Shown here piece by piece: positions 5,801 through 10,759 of a stretch of 10,759 nucleotides of DNA (position 1 is the stretch's first letter; every line of letters starts with the position of its first letter). The translations under genes were made by a program, and so were the position numbers. The notes under the pieces were generated by a model. That model did no database searches. It worked only from the letters and a program-made list of their open reading frames with translations, and was not told the DNA's origin. The DNA is from Candidatus Methanolliviera sp. GoM_oil (lineage in GTDB: Archaea; Halobacteriota; Methanoliparia; Methanoliparales; Methanoliparaceae), in contig CABGHG010000045.1 of NCBI GenBank assembly GCA_902158735.1, forward strand, positions 1 to 10,759, in the 5' to 3' direction.

Positions 5801-8427
5801 TTTTCCCCCAACACGGAATCTACGATCTTCTCCACATCAACAGCTCTTCCATAATCGCTCTTTGTGGGGTCCACTCCATCTTCCCCATACTTGAATTGTA
5901 CAATCACCCCGCTCATCCCCCTGATCGTCCCGTCATATTCGACCTTCAGATCTTGCAGAGCATTTATGAGCCTCCTCTGCAAGTATCCACTCTGGGATGT
6001 TCTCACCGCGGTATCGACGAGACCTTCTCTCCCCCCCATCGCGTGGAAGAAGAATTCTGTTGGGGATAGGCCGGTTTTATAGCTTGATTTTACAAATCCC
6101 CTTGCCTCCGCACTTAAATCTCCTCTTTTAAAGTGAGATAAAGTTCTATCGGTGTATCCCCTTGATATCCTTTCTCCCCTCACAGATTGTTGCCCCACAC
6201 ATGCCGCCATCTGTGTGAGATTCAACATTGATCCTCTTGCACCAGAGACGGCCATGATAACGCCAGAATTATCCAATCCAAGGTACCATTCGGCTACACG
6301 GCCGGCATTGTCTCTCGCTTCACTCAAAACTTGCATTATTCTCATCTCCAATGTTTCTTCCAATGTTCTTCCAGGAAGAGATTCTAATTCTTCATTCTCA
6401 TATGCAAGGATGAGTTTTTTAATTTTGTCATCCGTATCCATAGAGATCTCCTTTATCTGCCGATGTGCCTTTTCAGGAATATCCTCGTTGTCTATACCAA
6501 AACTGAATCCAAAATGCGTTATGCTATTTATCGCGAGGTGCGTCATCTCATTCAAAAATTTTTTGGCTCTTTCACCACCATATTCTTTTATGATCTTGTC
6601 TAAGATCAGCCCCTTGAATGTTCCAATCCCTCTTTCATCTATGGTTCCTGTTAGAAGTTCTCCATCCTTTACAACAACATAAGCATCGTTGGGGCAATCC
6701 ATCTTCTTGCAGATATCGCAATTCTGGCATATTCCAGCTCTATATGTTAGACTTAGTTCTTCTGGCAGTATTATGCTAAAAACCTGTTTTCCAGTCCAGT
6801 ATGGACCTTCTTCATCGCTACCGGCTGGTTCTGGCAGATTTTGATATCTCAATCCTTTTAATAACGTTGCCACCTCCTCTTTTCTAATGTTACCTCTCCT
6901 TGTCAAGATGAATAGACCGGATATGTGATCGTGAATCCCACCCATCACAGGGCCGCCGAATTTTGGAGAGATCATGTTATTCTGAACAGACATCAAGATC
7001 TTCGCCTCTGCTCTAGCCTCTTCCGTCTGAAGGACATGTAGATTCATCTCGTCTCCATCAAAATCCGCATTATAAGGCTGGCAAACGGCTGGATTTAATC
7101 TGAAGGTGTTATATGGAAGAACTTTTACTCTGTGTGCCATCATACTAATTCTATGCAGGGATGGTTGCCTATTGAATATGACGATGTCTCCATCTTGAAG
7201 ATGCCTCTCTACGACCCAATATACATCCAGTTCTTCTGCCAATTCTTCTTTGTTAATATCTGTAACTTTTATTCGTTCTCCATTAGGTCTTTTGACATAA
7301 CTTGATCCTGGATGGTCGGTTCCACGTCTGACATATTCTCTTGCCTTTTCAATATTTAATTCGTTGACTTCCATCGGAATCGTCAACTCTTTGGCAATCT
7401 TCAAGGGAACTCCCACCTCGTCTATCCCTAAATTTGGATCGGGTGAGATCACCGTTCTTGCAGAGAAATTTACCCTCTTTCCAGATAAATTTCCTCTAAA
7501 TCTTCCTTCCTTACCCTTTAGCCGCTGGGATAAAGTTTTTAAAGCCCTTCCACTTCTGTGGCGGGCAGGAGGAACGCCCGCAGTCTCGTTATTTAAAAAG
7601 GTCGTCACGTGATATTGTAAAAGTTCCCAAAGATCCTCAATTATCAACTGGGGAGCACCAATCTCTCTATTCTCTTGAAATCTCTGATTTATTCTTATAA
7701 TATCGACGAGTTTATGAGTTAGATCATCCTCAGACCTCTGACTGCTTTCGAGTGTTATTGAGGGCCTAACTGTCACCGGTGGAACGGGAAGAACGGTTAA
7801 AATCATCCATTCGGGCCTCGCATTTTTTGGATCTATGCCCACCAATCTTGCATCTTCGTCGGGTATTTTTTCAAATCTATCTCTTATCTCGGTTGGCGCT
7901 AACTTTTCTCCATCTTTAGTCTTATCTATAGTTTCCCGATAAATCGTCGGCTTTACAAATTTTATCACTCTCTGTTCTTCGCCGCAATATGGACATATCT
8001 TAACCGTTGAAGATCTCTTAAAGACCTCTTTTACGATGCCATCGGTCTTCTGCCCGGTTCTCTCATACTCTTCCATCCTCTCCAAAATTTTTTTCTTCTC
8101 ACCCTCGTTCAAAAGGAGCCTGCCACACGACCTGCACGTACTCTTTAACAGTTGGGCGATTAGCTTATTGAGCCCCACGTGCACCACAGGTGCCGCGAGT
8201 TCTATATGCCCAAAATGGCCCGGACACTCTCCAACCCTCCCACCACAGGTTTTACATATCAACCCCGGATCTATGACCCCAAGGTGTTGATCCATCAAAC
8301 CCATATCTATAGGATAACCATCTTCATCATACGTCTCCGCTGTTATGATCTTTGCGACACTCATCTTCCTTATCTCGGTGGGGGATAGAATACCAAATTT
8401 AATCTTTCCAATCTTTTTTAATCCCAT
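5797..8427 (-). CDS. rpoA1: DNA-directed RNA polymerase subunit A' (N-terminal part of the largest subunit)
   Basis: Provides the clamp, the catalytic Mg site and the bridge helix of RNA polymerase. Counting from ATG 8427 it has 876 residues, normal for A'. The clamp zinc site is C58-x2-C61-x6-C68-x2-H71. A second site is formed by C98-x2-C101 and C145-x2-C148. SGKRVNFSARTVISPDPN is the conserved switch/rudder-side block. NADFDGDEM holds the three catalytic aspartates D455, D457 and D459. An unusual Cys cluster, C567, C570, C573 and C578, lies in AGICQNCDICKKMDCPND. The bridge helix region (GGREGLVDTAVRTSQSG) spans about 798-829. The protein ends soon after this, as A' does before the A'' break. 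A GTG at 8436 is also in frame but forms part of the Shine-Dalgarno AGGTGG at 8438-8433, which is spaced five bases from the ATG at 8427; the ATG is therefore preferred. The stop overlaps the rpoA2 start. Confidence 0.97.
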   Translation of the reverse strand: MGLKKIGKIKFGILSPTEIRKMSVAKIITAETYDEDGYPIDMGLMDQHLGVIDPGLICKTCGGRVGECPGHFGHIELAAPVVHVGLNKLIAQLLKSTCRSCGRLLLNEGEKKKILERMEEYERTGQKTDGIVKEVFKRSSTVKICPYCGEEQRVIKFVKPTIYRETIDKTKDGEKLAPTEIRDRFEKIPDEDARLVGIDPKNARPEWMILTVLPVPPVTVRPSITLESSQRSEDDLTHKLVDIIRINQRFQENREIGAPQLIIEDLWELLQYHVTTFLNNETAGVPPARHRSGRALKTLSQRLKGKEGRFRGNLSGKRVNFSARTVISPDPNLGIDEVGVPLKIAKELTIPMEVNELNIEKAREYVRRGTDHPGSSYVKRPNGERIKVTDINKEELAEELDVYWVVERHLQDGDIVIFNRQPSLHRISMMAHRVKVLPYNTFRLNPAVCQPYNADFDGDEMNLHVLQTEEARAEAKILMSVQNNMISPKFGGPVMGGIHDHISGLFILTRRGNIRKEEVATLLKGLRYQNLPEPAGSDEEGPYWTGKQVFSIILPEELSLTYRAGICQNCDICKKMDCPNDAYVVVKDGELLTGTIDERGIGTFKGLILDKIIKEYGGERAKKFLNEMTHLAINSITHFGFSFGIDNEDIPEKAHRQIKEISMDTDDKIKKLILAYENEELESLPGRTLEETLEMRIMQVLSEARDNAGRVAEWYLGLDNSGVIMAVSGARGSMLNLTQMAACVGQQSVRGERISRGYTDRTLSHFKRGDLSAEARGFVKSSYKTGLSPTEFFFHAMGGREGLVDTAVRTSQSGYLQRRLINALQDLKVEYDGTIRGMSGVIVQFKYGEDGVDPTKSDYGRAVDVEKIVDSVLGEK

Positions 8428-8432
8428 ACTAT

Positions 8433-8438
8433 CCACCT
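8433..8438 (-). promoter_or_regulatory. Shine-Dalgarno of rpoA1 formed from the rpoB stop codon
   Basis: AGGTGG takes its first two bases from the TAG stop of rpoB (8439-8437) and lies five bases before the ATG at 8427. It overlaps the GTG at 8436, which makes that GTG an unlikely start. The arrangement suggests coupled translation of B and A'. Confidence 0.65.
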
Positions 8439-10759
8439 AAATTGCATCTTCCATCACCAGCCTAGGAGCAATCCCGAGAGATTTCATCTCGTCGAGGAGG
8501 AGTTTAAATGCGTAGCTCATCTCGATTGGATATATCTCAGAGGAACTTCCACAGATAGGACAGATATTTACATTTCTCCTCTTGTCATAGATGGCAATCA
8601 TGCCACACTTGCCGCAGACAAGTTCTCTTACCTTATCTGATTCATCCAGAAGTCTCTCTTTCAGTACCAATGCACTTCCATATCCCACAAGGACGTCCCT
8701 CTCCATCTCACCAAATCTTAAGCCACCATCTCTCGACCTGCCCTCCGTCGGTTGCCGGGTTAAGACCTGTACGGGCCCCCTCGATCTCGCGTGTATCTTC
8801 AGTCCACTCATGTGATATAACCTCTGATAATAGATCACACCTGTAAAGACGTTCACCCCTATCTTCTTCCCCGTTATACCATCGTACATCACTTCTTTTC
8901 CGGTATGGGCAAATCCGTGTTTTGTCAGGATATTCCTCAAATCTTCCTCCTTCTCCCCAGAAAAGGCCGTTCCATCGACTTTTCTTCCCTCTAAACTTCC
9001 GACCTTCCCACCGATCATCTCCAAGATATGTCCAACGGTCATCCTGCTTGGGATGGCATGGGGATTTATGATTAAATCCGGAACGATCCCCTCCGCCGTG
9101 AAAGGCATACTCTCCTGAGGAACTATTAAACCAACAACACCTTTCTGGCCGTGTCTGGAGGCAAATTTATCTCCCAGTTCTGGTATACATTGTTTTCTCA
9201 CTTTTACCTTGGATAATGTTGTTCCATTCACATTTTTCGTAATAAGAACCACATCTACTATACCCCCTTCATTGTGTCTAACCGTCACAGAGGATTCTCT
9301 TCTCTTTTGGGGGCCTATCTCTCCAAAATCGGTTGGCTCTTCTAAGAACCGTGGCGGGCTCGTTTTTCCCATTAAAACATCGTTTTCTGCCACATTTATC
9401 TCAGGAAAGATCAGTCCATCCTCATCCAGGTAAGAATAAGTTTCTCTATCCCTTGCCCCCCTCACATCTGGATCTGGAACCTCAAACCTCTCTTCCTGCC
9501 CACCAGGATATCTCTTTTCTTCCCCATCATAACTCCTGAAGAAGTCTAATCTTGACAAACCCCTATCTATTGAACCTTTGTTCAGCATAAGAGCGTCTTC
9601 TATGTTGTATCCACCATAAGATAGAACAGCAACCACAAAATTCTGCCCTGCAGGCATATCGTCAAATTTTATGACATCGGAAGTTTGCGTCTTTACCAGA
9701 GGCGCTTGGGGATATTGCAGACAATACCCCCTCGTATCAAGCCTCAACTTGATGTTGGCGCACGGAAAACCTATCGATTGTTTCATCATCGCCGTTCCCA
9801 TTGTATCACGGGGAGAAGAGTTATATTCTGGGAATGGAAGTGACCCTACACATATACCCAGGATTAGAGAGGGGGCAACTTCTAAGTGAGTATGTTCCTT
9901 CGTTAAAGAGGCTTCATCTATTGCAACATAGCAATCATCTTCTTCGTCTGCGTCTAAATATTCTATTGCACCTACTTTTGCCAGATCCTCAAATTTTATC
10001 TTATTATCCTTTAATTTTTTGATATGTTCGTCTTTTACAAGTGGTCTTGCATTCTCTACTACTATTAAAGGCCGTCTAACCCTTCCACTATCTGTGTTTA
10101 TAATAACTTCGCCCGTTTCTTTATCGAGTGCAATGTTAACTTGATAAGAGATTTTATTTTGTCTTCTAAGTCCTCTAATTTTATTTACAAATTCTGTCGG
10201 ATTCTTATGAAATCCCACAACGGTACCGTCCAAGCATACACCAACCTTGCCCTTTTTGGATGAGAGATCTAACGATCTTAGGGGTATTAAACCCAATTCA
10301 TGTAGCGTAGATTTCACCCCTTCTATATCTCCAACACCTGTCGATATTTCAGCCTCCTGGGAAAAATTCTTTACCAGACCACAATTTGGCCCTTCTGGAG
10401 TTTCAGAAGGACATATACGTCCCCAATGTGTGGAATGAAGATCCCTTGCCTCAAAATGAGGCTGTGATCTTGAGAGTGGAGATAGTGCCCTCCTTAGATG
10501 TGATATCGCCGACATATAATCCGTTCTATCTAAAAGCTGAGAGATTCCACTCCTGTTGCCCACCCAATTTCCGGTGGCCATCGGATGCAGCATCCTATCT
10601 GTTAAAACATCTGATCTTACAATCGTCATCACATTCAGATCCCTTCTTCTCAGTTTAGTCCTCTCGAGCTGATATTTTATATCCTTCAAGAGACGAGAAA
10701 AAGAGACTCTAAAGAGATTCTCCATGAGGTCTCCAGCCAGCTTTAGCCGTTTGTTCGCC
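8437..10759 (-). CDS. rpoB: DNA-directed RNA polymerase subunit B, unsplit across the usual B''/B' break; 5' end outside the window
   Basis: Second-largest, beta-like subunit, forming the other half of the catalytic cleft. The frame is open to the right edge. Bases 10758-10726 encode ANKRLKLAGDL, a conserved internal block of archaeal RpoB, so the ATG at 10725 is internal and about 400 N-terminal residues are missing. Counting that Met as 1, visible blocks are GNWVGNRSGISQLLDR at 52-67, HFEARDLHSTHWGR at 90-103 and PSETPEGPNCGLVKN at 106-120. Next come GGYNIEDALMLNKGSIDRG at 371-389, GDKFASRHGQKG at 518-529 and PDLIINPHAIPSRMTVG at 549-565. A C-terminal zinc site has C704-x2-C707 and C722-x2-C725. 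In Halobacteria and many methanogens B' is only about 600 residues and would begin near residue 160 here, but this frame runs through without a stop. The stop TAG is part of the rpoA1 Shine-Dalgarno. In many archaea rpoH lies upstream, beyond this window. Confidence 0.96.
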   Translation of the reverse strand, partial: ANKRLKLAGDLMENLFRVSFSRLLKDIKYQLERTKLRRRDLNVMTIVRSDVLTDRMLHPMATGNWVGNRSGISQLLDRTDYMSAISHLRRALSPLSRSQPHFEARDLHSTHWGRICPSETPEGPNCGLVKNFSQEAEISTGVGDIEGVKSTLHELGLIPLRSLDLSSKKGKVGVCLDGTVVGFHKNPTEFVNKIRGLRRQNKISYQVNIALDKETGEVIINTDSGRVRRPLIVVENARPLVKDEHIKKLKDNKIKFEDLAKVGAIEYLDADEEDDCYVAIDEASLTKEHTHLEVAPSLILGICVGSLPFPEYNSSPRDTMGTAMMKQSIGFPCANIKLRLDTRGYCLQYPQAPLVKTQTSDVIKFDDMPAGQNFVVAVLSYGGYNIEDALMLNKGSIDRGLSRLDFFRSYDGEEKRYPGGQEERFEVPDPDVRGARDRETYSYLDEDGLIFPEINVAENDVLMGKTSPPRFLEEPTDFGEIGPQKRRESSVTVRHNEGGIVDVVLITKNVNGTTLSKVKVRKQCIPELGDKFASRHGQKGVVGLIVPQESMPFTAEGIVPDLIINPHAIPSRMTVGHILEMIGGKVGSLEGRKVDGTAFSGEKEEDLRNILTKHGFAHTGKEVMYDGITGKKIGVNVFTGVIYYQRLYHMSGLKIHARSRGPVQVLTRQPTEGRSRDGGLRFGEMERDVLVGYGSALVLKERLLDESDKVRELVCGKCGMIAIYDKRRNVNICPICGSSSEIYPIEMSYAFKLLLDEMKSLGIAPRLVMEDAI

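Noticed and set aside
6152..6682. Plus-strand open frame of 176 codons opposite rpoA1
   Set aside because: It lies entirely antisense to well-conserved RpoA1 sequence, has no recognisable domain, and resembles the other Ser/Pro/Leu-rich antisense shadows in the window.
8437..10725. ATG at 10725 as a true start of a 762-residue B' gene
   Set aside because: The frame is open upstream to the window edge and encodes ANKRLKLAGDL, a conserved internal RpoB block that runs directly into the next conserved block. The ATG is an internal Met.
4589..10759. Inteins in RNA polymerase genes
   Set aside because: The usual insertion motifs (NADFDGDE in A', the trigger loop in A'', GDKFASRHGQKG in B) are uninterrupted and the lengths of A' and A'' are normal.
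1..10759. A defence, mobile or otherwise novel system
   Set aside because: Every stretch longer than 60 bases is accounted for by conserved housekeeping genes in standard archaeal order; no transposase, inverted repeats, CRISPR repeats, tRNA or atypical insert is visible.

Overview
This is a 10.8 kb piece of an archaeal chromosome holding the conserved transcription/translation cluster. All nine recognised genes are on the minus strand, so they are transcribed from the right edge towards the left: rpoB (5' end outside the window), rpoA1, rpoA2, rpl30e, a short KH-only nusA, rps12, rps7, EF-2 and EF-1 alpha (3' end outside the window). Archaeal identity follows from several points. The largest RNA polymerase subunit is split into A' and A''. 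The NusA has only two KH domains. An L30e protein sits inside the operon. EF-2 carries a diphthamide-type His motif, and EF-1 alpha is of the archaeal/eukaryotic type.

The RpoB frame stays open across the region where the B subunit is divided into B'' and B' in Halobacteria and many methanogens, so the subunit appears unsplit there. This points to an archaeon outside those groups. RpoA1 also carries an extra Cys-x2-Cys-x2-Cys-x4-Cys cluster. Arginine is often AGA/AGG and isoleucine ATA, as in many thermophilic archaea, but this is only a hint. I cannot name the lineage from the window.

Layout, right to left: positions 10759-4287 carry polymerase subunits B, A' and A'' followed by L30e. Positions 4269-2778 carry NusA, S12 and S7. 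Positions 2744-1 carry EF-2 and the first 168 codons of EF-1 alpha. Gaps are 0-56 bases, several start and stop codons touch or overlap, and stop codons are built into the Shine-Dalgarno sequence of the next gene. This suggests one translationally coupled transcription unit. A possible internal promoter lies only in front of EF-1 alpha. No gap exceeds 60 bases, and I see no RNA gene, mobile element, CRISPR array or intein.

Functionally, the window makes the catalytic core of RNA polymerase, a probable elongation or RNA-binding factor, three ribosomal proteins and the two GTPases of translation elongation. It is a housekeeping region with no sign of a new system. The points worth a second look are the unsplit rpoB, the cysteine cluster in RpoA1, the signals that move several start codons, and the candidate promoter inside the end of the EF-2 gene.
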